This document shows positions 25,781 through 36,443 of a stretch of DNA of 62,522 bases, piece after piece. Position numbers and translations under genes: made by a program. The notes under the pieces were generated by a model, which ran no database searches, was not told the origin of the DNA, and saw nothing but the letters and a program-made list of their open reading frames with translations. The stretch covers positions 1 through 62,522 of the forward strand of contig JADRCO010000053.1 in NCBI GenBank assembly GCA_021464525.1, given 5' to 3'. This stretch comes from Rhizophagus sp. LPA8_4_AMF (taxonomy: Eukaryota > Glomeromycota > Glomeromycetes > Glomerales > Glomeraceae). Numbering within the stretch: position 1 is the stretch's first letter; each line of letters starts with the position of its first letter.

Positions 25781-27640
25781 GTAAGATTAGGAAAACAATA
25801 TGAAGCAAGAAATTTTTTTTTCCGTAAATTATTAAGAATCTTCTAAACAAATAAAGAAAACAAAAAAAATATTTGATATCAATTTTTTTTTCGAGGTTTT
25901 ATCACAGTTTCAAAATAAATCATTTTAAAAAACGCTATCCTGTTTTTTAAAAAATGAAAATTTACCATTTTTGTGATTGTAGAATATCGAAACATGTAAA
26001 ATTCTTATCCGTTAAAGTGAGACAACACAAATTCAAAAATTTTGGAATCTATTGAGATCCATATTAAGTTTTTGCTTAATTCGTTTAAATAATGAAATAA
26101 TCCGAATTCACGTGATTTAGGTTACACACATAAATCCCCCCCTGTGTAAAATACCACTCCTCCGGGCATTTTGCAAATTTTGCAAATTTCAGGGTAAATT
26201 TGTAAAAGATCCCGGGTAGTTTAGTCTGTGTTCTACGGTAACCATACTGCAAATAATATTATTAAAAAAAAAAACGCTTACTTCTTAAAAATTGAAAGTA
26301 GATTTTTTTTAAAAATAAATTTTAGGATTTAAAAACAAATAGTTTTCCAATTCTATATAACAAACTTTATTTGAACGCGTTCGCGCACTGTCCGAATTCA
26401 CGAGTTACGGTGAAATTGACATATGTCACACGACTACAAATAATATTAATAAAAAATTCTTGGTAATATTAGGAAAGTAAGAAATTTTTTTTTTTCGTAA
26501 ATTATTAACCTTCTAAACTAAAAAAGAAAACAAGAAAATATTTGATGATATCATAATTTTTTCGAGGATGTTGTAATTGTTGTATCATAATTCTAAATAA
26601 ATCATTTTAAAAAACGCTTATTTTAAAAAAATGAAAATTTACCATTTTTGTGGTTGTAGAATATCGAAACATGCAAAATTCTTATCCGTAAGCAATTTGG
26701 AACGTGAGAAAATTTTTTCTTGCATTTGAAACACAATTATCAAATGATGAAAAATTGTTACTTAATTCGTTTAAATAATGAAGAACGTGTTTCGAATTCA
26801 CGTGATCTAGGTTACACACATAATACCGTAGAGCACTGACTAAAGACCCCCCTGTGTAAAATAGCATTACAATTGTAATTTCAGTATAGCAAATATATTA
26901 TTTAGTGTTCCAATCAAAATACCTCCCTGATTAAACTTGCAAATTTCAGTAAAAGACCCCAGTCTGTGCTCTACGGTAATACTGCAAATAATATTATTAA
27001 AAAAACACTTACTTCTTAAAAAATAAAAGTAGATTTTTTTTTAAAATAAAATAAATTTTAGGATTTAAAAACAAATCATACATTTCTATATGACAAATTT
27101 TATTTTGAACGCGTTCGCGCACTGTCCGAATTCACGAGTTACGGTGAAATTGACATATGTCACACGGCTACAAATAATATTAAATGGTCATATTAGGAAA
27201 GCAAGAAATTTTTTTTTTTCGTAAATTATTAAGAACCTTCTAAACTAAAAAAGAAAACAAGAAAAATATTTGATGATATCATAATTTTTCGAGGATGTTG
27301 TAGTTGTTGTTCAAATAAATCTTTTTAAAAACGCTAACCTGATTTTTTAAAAAAATGAAAATTTTTATACCATTTTTGTGGTTGTAGAATATCGAAACAT
27401 GCAAAATTCTTATCCACAAGTAATTTGGAACGTGAGAAAATTTTTTCTTGCATTTGAAACACAATTCATCAAAATGATGAAAAATTTAAATCTATTAAAG
27501 ATATTAATGGCTGAGTCTTTTTTTTTGCTTAATTCGTTTAAATAATGAACACTGTCCGAATTCACGTGATCTAGGTTACACACATAAATAATACAAAACA
27601 CTAACTACTTAAAGAAAAAGTAGATTTTTTTTATTAACTG
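25781..27640. repeat. Tandem array of about 0.7-kb units upstream of the secreted peptide gene
   Basis: Three diverged copies start near 25781, 26462 and 27186 with GGTMATATTAGGAAA-type sequence (spacing about 680 and 725 nt; the last copy is shorter). Each shares, in order, a CGTAAATTATTAA block, TTTGATATCA, an AAAAACGCT block, GTAGAATATCGAAACATG, a CGAATTCACGTGA block followed by GGTTACACACATAA, and, in the first two, a GAACGCGTTCGCGC block next to CGAATTCACGAGTTACGG. The minus-strand frames at 26682-26867, 27279-27464 and 27410-27601 resemble each other only because they lie in the repeats. The array occupies the promoter side of the defensin-like gene, so the units may supply copies of regulatory sites. 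Confidence 0.75.
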
Positions 27641-27705
27641 TTAATATTATTTACAGTCGTGTGACATTTGTCAATTTCACCGTAACTCGTGAATTCAGAC
27701 AGTGT

Positions 27706-27854
27706 GTTCAAAATAGAGTTTGTTATATAGAAATGGAAAACTATGATTTGCTTTTAAATCCTAAAATTAAAAAAAACTAAAAAAAAAAAAAAGAAATTTT
27801 AGGATTTAAAAAATCATAGTTTTCCATTTCTATATAACGAACCTTATTTTGAAC
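27706..27854. repeat. Inverted repeat hairpin at the end of the tandem array
   Basis: Arms 27706-27768 and 27795-27854 are reverse complements with a few mismatches (GTTCAAAATA on the left, TATTTTGAAC on the right) and a 26-nt A-rich loop. The left arm continues leftward (to about 27640) as an inverted copy of the block found in direct orientation at about 27050-27180. The array therefore ends in an inverted unit, as in template-switch or fold-back rearrangements. Confidence 0.75.
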
Positions 27855-28047
27855 TATCATTTTGTGATTGCGTTCCAGCTTCAGACTTAAATTCAGCATT
27901 CTCAGTATCCCGCCTAGCATTCTCGGCATCAGTATCCGTCTTACTCGGCATTCTCAACTTCATGCTTGATTCTTTCTTCTGCAACCTGCTTTAAAAGCTC
28001 CGCTTTCTCAGCCTCAAGCTCACTGGTAATTCAAGATCAGATGACAT
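27855..28047 (-). pseudogene. Relic of a coiled-coil repeat protein
   Basis: Read on the minus strand from an ATG at 28047, two frames together give a heptad-like Glu/Ala/Lys/Arg-rich coiled coil (LEAEKAELLKQVAEE, then DAENARRDTENAE) ending near SQNDS. It needs at least one frameshift near the start and one after the first 20 codons, and there is an in-frame stop after VENAE. Such coiled coils occur in expanded gene families of arbuscular mycorrhizal fungi; which parent gene this came from is unclear. Confidence 0.5.
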
Positions 28048-28680
28048 GTTCAAAAGCACTTCATACACTATATACGCATGATTGCAATAATAAAGTAATA
28101 TATTAATGTGGAAATTTTCGAGTCTGGAATACTGATGAGCGGGGATCTTCGATTTTTTGCTGAGCCACAATGCATGTACTCCTGTGTGACAAAAATATGT
28201 AGATCATTGGACAGACATATTAATTTCACATATAATCGAAAAGAAATTATGTATGCTAACCTTTAGTCTATTTTTTTCCCGAGAAAAATGTGAAGGAGGT
28301 ATAATTGCAGGGCTTTCCCAATAAGTTAATAGTGATGACAAAACCATATGCTATGAAGGGCCGAGAACTTTGCAATTTCGAGATCTACAAGAGCTAGCTA
28401 TCTTTGCGTCTTGCAAGGTAGATCTCCATGTGAAAAGGTATGAGGATTCCATTTGCATGTGCTTTCATAGAGCTCTTGGCATCATACGACAATGCTAATC
28501 ACTCTTCTTATCTTCTTAAATTTTTAGCAAGATATAAAGCATGTAGGAGTATGAGGAAGTTCAGCCAACTTTCCTGCAAAAAACCATAAAAATAACGTAA
28601 AAATAAGATATGTGCCAGAAGTTATGTATGCATGGGAGAGAATTTTTTCCCATTATGGGCTCATGTGGTTAGGAATCAAA
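28048..28680. other. Unassigned spacer among gene relics
   Basis: Less AT-rich than the flanks but no frame or motif was recognised. It may hold further decayed coding sequence. Confidence 0.35.
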
Positions 28681-29003
28681 ATGACCGATGAAAACATCAC
28701 TCTCAATTGTCTTATTGTTCCTATAGGAAAAACTAATGAATATTCCTTGCATTAAAGTAATGAAGGCGATTTCAATTCACATACATGATAAATTTGATGA
28801 TCTTGAAGCTGAAATTAAAAGCAGTTGGGGAACCATTTGATCAAATCCCTCTCGAAATTTGTCAAATTCAATCTGGAAGTATTATTGAAAAGAAAATGAA
28901 TGGGTGAGGGTTTATTGCTGATTTTTTTATTGAGGAACCTAAAGCAGAGCACTTTCATATCACTATATACCCCTATCATAATTGTAATTTCAGTATCATG
29001 TAA
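28681..29003 (+). pseudogene. Crinkler (CRN) N-terminal domain relic
   Basis: The frame starts MTDENITLNCLIVPIGK, which fits the beginning of the ubiquitin-like CRN header (I-x-L-x-C-L-(I/L)-V). It hits a stop after 24 codons. Other frames then carry pieces of the rest of the header, ending EEPKAEHFHITIYP near 28970, which matches the (H/N)-I-x-(I/V)-I-(V/Q)-x-P end of CRN headers. No NTPase or nuclease part follows. It is a decayed fragment with two or more frameshifts. CRN proteins are modular effector-like or immunity-like proteins with this header joined to variable C-termini. Confidence 0.45.
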
Positions 29004-29360
29004 CAGCTCAAATATTATTTTTTATATCAGTTGCCTCGGCAATGTTTTTTTGTTTCATAAATAAAATATATGTGGAGCGAACGCTGTTCATGTCATAAGT
29101 CACGTGTATAATGATGCAATCCAATCGCCTAACACCTCTGTACTACATCTTAATTGCATATATATGGGGTAAATATAATTCATTAGCTGATACGAAAAAA
29201 TCTCTTCACGCGTGTCTTACTTCAGAAGCAAAAAAAAATACTTATATATTCATAAACCATTTTCGCAGGCAATAAACACACATATATAAAAACCATGTCT
29301 TCATAAGCCTCTACACCTTCTTCTCCAAGCTCAATAACGGAAGAAATTTCTTCTTGAACA

Positions 29361-30455
29361 ATGTCGGACGTTGTTAAAGATTTAATACAGAGGAGCTTAT
29401 TGAATATTTGGGAAGAAAAAACTTAAAACTCGATATAGATGATATTAAAATTTTTCGTAAAGAGAAAATTGCTGGCTCTGACTTTCTTGAATTAACAGAA
29501 GCAAAGTTCTGCAGTATTGGTTTTGAGTTAAGTCCAGTAACAAGGCTTACAAAATTCATTGAAGGTCTCAGTTAGAAGCTACGAAACTATTCTTCGCTTA
29601 AAACACTTGACAACTTGAAAGAAATGTTGCGTAGAAATAAGGTCAATGGGGAAGATATAACAAGTATCAAGCAGTTTAACCCTAGTGAGTGATTACTCTT
29701 ATTTTTATTCTGCTCTGGAATGGTCCATTATAGATAATAACTTATTTTTTCTTCTTTGAGAAAATTAATAATGATGATAAGGCTTTTAGTCATTGCATGG
29801 ACGATATGATTCTAAAATTATCCTATGTGGAAACCATAACTGATGCTAACAAGACGACGCGTTGTGAATTTATTTCAGCAATATTAAACGCATTAATCGC
29901 CATCACTAAAAAACTTACTTCTCAAGATATTTTTATAGTGTTGCAGAAGGATTTTAGGAGAAGATTTAACCGGCTAAGTTGACTATGCAATCAAAGCTCT
30001 AGAAGATCTCCTATGCATCACCGAAGGAAAGCCTTGTAATATTAAGATTGGATATACGCAAATAAGTCTACTGCTCAGATTCATGTTTTAGAAGATTCAA
30101 TAATTTTAATGCATTTTATTTCTTAGAATCTGGTGCAACTTGAAAGTGCATTCCAAACAAATAAGAAGAAACGAACTGCAGATCAAGCATTTGGGAATGA
30201 TTATTTTGATTACATCTATAGTATCGTATTCACAGGTACGGAGTGGCATTTTATCATCTCCACAAGCAGTAGTGAATACCAGATTAATCTCACGAAGTCT
30301 GCCGTCAAAGAAAAATCCTGAATTACTTCGAAGCAACGTAAAAAGGGTAATCGGCATTATTATTGGGTTGCTGAAGGATCGTGTTAGTGTTGATAGTTCT
30401 CCAGCTAGCAAGAAGGCTAGAATCAAAAAATTTATCAAAAAAAAAAATATGTATC
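29361..30455 (+). pseudogene. Relic of an expanded SAM-like domain protein family
   Basis: Starting at ATG 29361, a frame slip leads into an SAM-like domain: EELIEYLGRKN, AGSDFLELTEAKF, IGFELSPVTRL, FIEGLS. An in-frame TAG follows at 29573-29575, then open sequence to QFNP near 29688 and a likely GTGAGT donor. A second exon-like stretch (from about 29765) includes CMDDMILKLSYVET and CEFISAIL; after a frame slip near 29950 and a TAA at 29975-29977 it continues VDYAIKALEDLLCITEGKP. A third stretch (from about 30127) has TADQAFGNDYFDYIYS and GTEWHFIISTS, a frame slip at about 30320, then a basic end (KKARIKKFIKKK). I recognise the layout as a high-copy family of Rhizophagus-like genomes. At least two nonsense and three frame changes make this copy non-functional. 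The overlapping minus-strand frames are shadows. Confidence 0.6.
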
Positions 30456-30572
30456 CTGGGATAAGTCACGATCTTATTTATTTTTCTATGTATCAATAAA
30501 AATTTTTTCTTGGCAAAAGTGGTTAGCATTACAAATTGTAACGCACACATGATTTTTTTTTATTTGAATGCT

Positions 30573-30732
30573 TGTATATAGATTCATGACAAGTAATACT
30601 AATAATAAATCTGATCAAAGCGAAACACTTGCTTAATTATATGAAGTGCTTTTATATAAAAAGAAGGATAGAATAGCTATTCAAGAAAAACTCGGTATTA
30701 ATAGTAATGCAAATCAAACAGAAATCCATTGA
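30573..30732 (+). pseudogene. Short unidentified coding relic
   Basis: From ATG 30573 the frame reads 20 codons (MTSNTNNKSDQSETLA and a little more), a TAA at 30634-30636 where CAA would be a one-base change, and then about 32 more codons (LYEVLLYKKKDRIAIQEKLGI) to a second stop. Length and amino-acid mix look protein-derived, but the family is not recognised. Confidence 0.3.
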
Positions 30733-30861
30733 AGCAAAAAAAACAAAAACACTTGCTGACCTATGTTACACGCAGAAGAGAATCCGAAATATGATATGAT
30801 TTCACAAAACACCCATCACGTGCTATATATCATGTGCATTAAATCATTTGTAATAGATTTA

Positions 30862-31060
30862 CCTTGAGAGATTGCGGCACGCGCCAGGACTGTTCTTTCA
30901 AATTCATTATTTGACCCAGGCTGATGTTTACGAAAAAAGGATAATGCTTCTGCTAGGACAGCGTATGTAATAACGTTTCCCGAAAAAACATTCTAGAGCA
31001 TATCCATTGTTAGGATGCCTTGAGATAGCATCTTACGGAATGCAATAACGGAAATGAAAA
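30862..31060 (-). pseudogene. Minus-strand coding relic of unknown family
   Basis: On the minus strand a nearly open stretch reads FISVIAFRKMLSQG, one TAG stop, then FSGNVITYAVLAEALSFFRK and ERTVLARAAISQ, ending at a possible GTAAAT donor. The composition (Ala, Glu, Arg-rich) contrasts with the AT-driven frames around it, so it is likely a decayed exon. No family assigned. Confidence 0.35.
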
Positions 31061-32559
31061 GTGATATATATTTGTTGTCTTTTAGGTTTTACAACGATTT
31101 ATTGACTTTTGATATTTGATGCTATTTGTGAAGCAAAAGCGGATCTATGGTCTTTTATATACTGTATTTCTGTGGCCAAACTTATTTATCAATTGGAGGA
31201 AATTTTATTCGAAATATAGACCTGTGGAAATGATATCATGTCCATCTACCTGAGAAAAAATGTTAAAATCCGAGATTGGCGCTTATACCTAAAGACAAAA
31301 AAGTTAGCGTATTCCAATATTACCTTTCTCATTACCCCACAACATGTAAAATGCATTTTACCCAATGGGACTTTAGGTCACACTTTTTTATTCACAATAC
31401 GTCTCCATATCCACTAAAAATATATTTGATACAATGTATAGCAATTTTCAGATTGAATTCTTTATTGATGCAGAAAATAAATTACATGATTCCGCTCGTA
31501 AGCGTGATACATAAATTTACAAGTGAAATGGTGTTTCTACATTAATTCTATCAGCTATATTAACATTATCCATAATCCGATTTCATTTGTCCTGTCCCAA
31601 TAGCCGATAATTATTATTATGGATAAAATAAAACGGTCGTCAGTTTTATGAAATATGCAGTTTCGGAAAATAAATCAACAGTTCAAAGCATTAACCTTAG
31701 AAAAGCCCCACCGAAAATTTATGCTGTTTGCGTTCCGTAATAGTAAGGTCCTCGGAAATCCGTACAAAAAATAAATACTGTAGTTTGCAAGCTCTGAAGT
31801 CGCTTCCTCGCAAATGTATAGCCACATTAGAAATATTAATACCTTATTTTCTCCAGTAATTTTGCCAGCAGTTGAGATTTTTTTTGTCTCAGCTTGACAG
31901 AAACTGCATTTGCGTAATTTATTATGGCCAAATGACATGTGATTACGCAAATCCGATTCGGTGACTATGTTACACCAAATTCTTTTTATAAATAGCCCCG
32001 ATTTTTCGAAATGTTTTTTTTATTTTATACGTTCAATGTCGATTGACATTAAATGAATTCAAATGACCTATAAAGTTTAAAGCGCAAATGAGTGTTAAGA
32101 CTAGGAATTTGTCCCAATTTGAAGTTGTCCATTAGATTAAATAATGATAATCTTAATTTCGACTTTCGAGCAAATTCATCATTAGTTATTACGTACGAAA
32201 ATTCAGTCATCACATAGAATTTATATTTTTGGGTTTCACTAAACATTTTGGCGCTGATAAATTTTTTCGAACAGCATTATTTATAGTTTGTCGTAATTAC
32301 GTAATTAACGAAGAAGTTTCCAAAAACGTAACCCCTGATAAAATTTTTCGATATCATCATATATCAACCGGTTTTTGCCTATATAATATAAATACGATAT
32401 GAATCAATCAAACGGTTCATCAGTACAATCTGAAATCTTCCCACCTGAAAATATAAGATTGTATACAAAATATACAAAAAGGTCTTTATTTGATATTTTA
32501 CTGAAAGGTTGATTTTTTACCCTGTTTTATAACTCTCGATTTTCGCGTTTGCGGATATC
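31061..32559. other. Spacer with possible unassigned minus-strand exons
   Basis: Minus-strand frames at 32049-32246 (65 residues, starting MFSETQKYKFYVMTEF) and 31675-31950 (91 residues) have a mixed amino-acid content and could be exons or relics of one minus-strand gene, but no domain was recognised and splice joints are unclear. A plus-strand frame at 31276-31545 is unsupported. The last 150 nt are the upstream region of the CRN-like gene. Confidence 0.3.
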
Positions 32560-35046
32560 ATGATATTTTGTTTTGTGGTAGGTACTAACCTTGAGAGCGC
32601 CTTTGAAGTTGAAGGCCACTCAGGAATGAGCATTTCAAACTTCAGGGAAATAATCTATGAGAAAAAAAAGAACGATTTCAAAAACAAAGGTTTTGATGCC
32701 AACAAGTTGTGTCTATGGAAGGTAGATATTCCTGGCGATACAGAGAACGTTAAATTGAAAACACTTCAAAGCAAATCCCGTGATATAGATAAAGAAGATA
32801 TTACTACAAGAACTCGGAGGTAAAAGTTAACACTATTTAGTGATTTTGGTGACATCTTTACGTGACTCCAAGAACATTCGCGTTATCGTGCAACCGCCTT
32901 CGCCGCCACCACTGGTAAGCGTTTCTTGATGGTTTACCACTCGAACAAAGATAGCTTTTTTTGTAGGCTTAAGTCTACGATTGACAATGATAAGCGGATT
33001 TTAAGTGATTTACTACTTTTTATTTCACTGCATTAGCTTCGTCGACGTACATCGTTCCTGATGAAGTTAAGATTGAAGTTAAAAATAAAGGTTCGTTACA
33101 CTAGAAGTTTGACTCTTTTAAATGATTTTTCGTTCACGTCCACTCTTGTTTTTAGTTATAGAGGCCTTCCCATACATCCATATTTCTTTATATGACCTTA
33201 TTGACGCGCTCGCCTTGATTTGGCGTGTTGAGGTAGTAAGAGACTCTCCAGGTCCACAATATGACCCATATGTTAAACTGAAGAAGGAACCTTCTTTTTT
33301 CAAAACTAGTTTGCCCCGTGGTATAACCGAAAATACTCTCACAACAGTTGATCTGTGTCTCCCTTCTTACGATAACTATCACAATCCCTTTTATGATGAT
33401 CCACAATTCAAAAAAACGGTTTCTCTTTGCAAAAAATGGTTACGGAAAATCCGAAAGACGTAATTGTGCTCTCCGGGGTTTCGGGAGGCGGAAAAACATC
33501 GACAGCATTTGGAATTGCTATGCAACATTGGTCAGTCTATATTGATTTTTCTGGATTTTATGGCAGCCACGTAGAGTTTGAGCTTAAAAGCATCAATAAA
33601 TTACACCCCGAGTTTGAACGTTGTGATCCCTTCCTTTCACCAAACGATGTCCTGCGGAACCTCGATGCTGTAATTGACCTGACGGATGTTACACCTAAAA
33701 CTCGCGACTACTTGGGATATATTCTCAGGGGACGACCTCGTAACTGTGCATCATTTGTTCATAAGTTGATATTGAAACGGAAATCAGAGAATAGAACGAA
33801 AGATCAAGAGATGCAAGAACTTCTTCTTTCGTGGTTTGAAGATTTAAGCCTTGATATATCAATATATTTGGAAAACGCGTGTAAATATTTGTGTACAAAT
33901 AACTCTAATCTGGAAACAGCAATTTTAGATGTTCTTAGGCTTCGTGTTTTTTATAATTATAATTTTAAGTATGCTATAGAACTACTTCAACATAGCATCA
34001 TACCTTGCCAGTCACCAGAATGCATAACTAGAAATCATGATATCGGTTTTTCTGATAACATCATAATCAACCCATCACTTGAATCTTACCTCGTCTCTGC
34101 CATCGAAATATTTCTTCTAAGAAGAGGGAAAACTTTGGTAGATGTCTTTATTGAAAACATTATCAGACTCAATAATACTTCATCAATTGGCAATGAATTT
34201 GATGCGGTTTTTATTACGGCAATGATCCTGAAACGTGGACTTTATGTATTGGAAGAACTTAACAAATGGAAAAATGGTCAAAATTTTAACCTTCCTTCAT
34301 GGATAACTCCCACGATGAAGTTTATGACAATTTCAAATCTTTCAGAAGGAATTCCTATAGTTGAATATATTGAAAATGCGACTCATTACCGTTCTTATGC
34401 AATCCAACCGGACAGATTCTCAGGATCAGACGCGGTGATCTCTCTTGCGGATGATGAGCAAAATGTGGTGCTATTATCAGAAAGCTGTACAGTTTCTGGG
34501 GAACCTATTAAGCGAAGTAAGATCAAAGAACAGGTATTCAAGTCATGCATGAAGTTTCAGTATATGGAAAAGTCGGATAAGAATAAGAGGGATCATGAGG
34601 AGGAATTTTCTTGGAAAAAACCAGAATGCCTTCAAATAGGTCTTGGCGAACCACCTTTACTAGTCAATGAAGCGGACAACTTAAAAAATGAGAAAGAAGA
34701 GAATAAAGAGTATGATCAGGATCTTCGCTATGATGATGTGAATTATGATTTGAACTACACTGAAAACACGAAAGATTACCATGTATCCAAGAACTCTGGG
34801 TGTGCAAATGATCATGAGAAAATCAAAACCTTAACGGAAAATCGAAAACATATTTATGTTTCAGTGGAGCTTCCACATAGAGCTAGTAAAAGACCAGAGT
34901 TGTTTCGAATCAATGAATATGGTGACCTTGTGATTATTGTAGACGATCGTAATATGGAATATGTTTTTGGAAAATCCATTAATAAGCTAGTGGAAAGAAT
35001 TAAGTGCGTATCTTTACACAACAAGTTGGCAGCAATTGCATTCTAA
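32560..35046 (+). pseudogene. Crinkler-type P-loop NTPase gene, frameshifted and internally shortened
   Basis: The first 80 codons form a CRN header: MIFCFVVGTNLESAF, KKKNDFKNKGFDANKL, CLWKVDIPGDTE. The frame then breaks around 32805-32826 and again near 32861, yet other frames carry on to KNIRVIVQPPSPPP, the usual header end, at about 32914 beside a GTAAGC donor. An exon-like piece (33037-33090, STYIVPDEVKIEV) and a long 3' exon (from 33156) follow. In the latter the frame slips once near 33435, in an A run, into a 539-codon open frame. That frame has a Walker A motif (GVSGGGKTST), a GRPRNCASFVHKL segment and a C-terminal nuclease-like part (PDRFSGSDAVISLADDEQ to VELPHRASKRPELF and EYGDLVIIVDDRN). 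Only about 70 residues separate Walker A from the GRPRNC segment and no hydrophobic-DE Walker B is visible, so a piece of the NTPase core seems deleted. Homopolymer assembly errors could explain some frame slips but not the missing core. CRNs are translocated nuclear effectors in other eukaryotic microbes. Confidence 0.7.
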
Positions 35047-35697
35047 TTTAAGAATTTTTATTTCTAGCAACAATCAAGAAAATTTGACGGGTCAAGAAAA
35101 TTTGATTGTCCTAACAGAATAGCATGATTCTCGAATTAAAAAATATTAGTCTGCTATGTAATGTATGTGAAATTGCTATGTAAACATATATATATGTTAA
35201 AAAAAAGTGTTAGTATTAAATTTCCGCATATATTGATTACATTTTAGTAACTAATAACATAAAATTTATATTTACAAATATGCATAATTACTGATAATAA
35301 AACAGTACATCTTTATTTTGTAAAATGAAAAAAGTTCAGCTAAACTAACTAAACTAATAAAATATGGAGTAGCGAGTTTCAAGGGAGGAATTTCTCAAGC
35401 CTTAATTCATAAAATGAGAGTTTCATCCCGCTTCTACGCATTTCTATCTAAGTTTACATTTTTTTTACTATCTATCCATAACTAATATCATCTAATATGC
35501 TAATGTAACCATCTTCATGATATTTCTCTCAGAAAACCCTTGAATTGTACTCCTCTTAATTTTCCCTCCAAGTGCACGGATTTTCATTGCTACGTGAAGG
35601 CACATCTCTTCCGAATCAAGTCCTTTATTGATTTATAAATTATATAATTAGATAAGTTTTTTTATAACTAAGATTGATGTGAACTTGAAAATTCTAA
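35047..35697. other. 3' flank of the CRN-like gene, no gene seen
   Basis: AT-rich sequence with polyadenylation-like AATAAA words; nothing further recognised. Confidence 0.4.
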
Positions 35698-35922
35698 AGT
35701 AAGTGTATTTTAGCCCGCTCTGCAAGTTTACTTAAGGAAAAAGTGGATTTTTTAATATTGTTTTTGACTTTACATATGAACAAATGATTTTGCCAATCAT
35801 ATCCAAAAATGGTTAGATTAATTTTAACGAAAATGAAAAAAGTCAAATAACTCAAAAACGGTATTCAAAATCTCATTTTGTGCTCTAAGTAAACTTGCAG
35901 AGCAGGCTAAAATGCACTTACT
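35698..35922. mobile_element. MITE with 37-nt terminal inverted repeats
   Basis: The left end AGTAAGTGTATTTTAGCC and the right end, whose reverse complement is AGTAAGTGCATTTTAGCC, continue as inverted repeats for about 37 nt (through CTCTGCAAGTTTACTTA). Total length 225 bp with no coding capacity. A related right-hand end lies at about 42478-42516. No clear target duplication could be fixed. Confidence 0.65.
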
Positions 35923-36098
35923 GTAAATTAATTTAAAGGTTATACACATGCTGAAAAATTATATTTTAGAAAAACGATTTTTTAAAAAATCACATGACTA
36001 TTCCACTTTAGATGTCCCTCAAAAAGTTGCTCTAAACAGTCAAGCTAATACCTCTGAATGTTATTAGACCTGAGCCTGCAAATATATCAAATTATAAG

Positions 36099-36443
36099 TT
36101 ATGAATGCATATACGGAATAAAAATATTGGATAGTTTATCAGAACTTCCAAATGAACTTGCGTATGATTGACTGGATTGGCTTGAAGTTTCTGATTGGTC
36201 AATCACACTCAGCTGATCAGTTTTGACTGGCTGAATTCTTTGAACAGCAATAAAGCCTAAAGAGACTGCATAATAACAAACCATTTCAGGCTGGAAAGCT
36301 TTAATAGAAGCATTAATTGAGGTAAAATTGGTTGTAAATCTGTCAAAATTATTATGACAGGCTTTCTCAATGGTATTAAGTTCAATAAGATTTTTTGTAC
36401 CTCCATAACATAGACTGCTGATTGCATCACAGAATTGATACAT
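36099..36443 (-). CDS. Hypothetical protein, possibly an exon of a larger gene
   Basis: An open frame of 114 residues with a balanced composition unlike its AT-driven surroundings: two Cys near the N-terminus, a Phe/Ile/Ala-rich middle, and a Ser/Gln-rich tail (SETSSQSSQSYASSFGSSD). No signal peptide, membrane segment or known domain. The start Met may be internal, because a coding exon could continue upstream through an intron. Function unknown. Confidence 0.35.
   Translation of the reverse strand: MYQFCDAISSLCYGGTKNLIELNTIEKACHNNFDRFTTNFTSINASIKAFQPEMVCYYAVSLGFIAVQRIQPVKTDQLSVIDQSETSSQSSQSYASSFGSSDKLSNIFIPYMHS

Noticed and set aside
26682..27601. Minus-strand frames sharing the peptide NARKNFLTFQI
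   Set aside because: Similarity comes from the underlying DNA tandem repeats; frames differ in length and start, and no domain is present.
33118..33406. Minus-strand frames opposite the CRN-like gene
   Set aside because: Shadows of the CRN exon on the plus strand.
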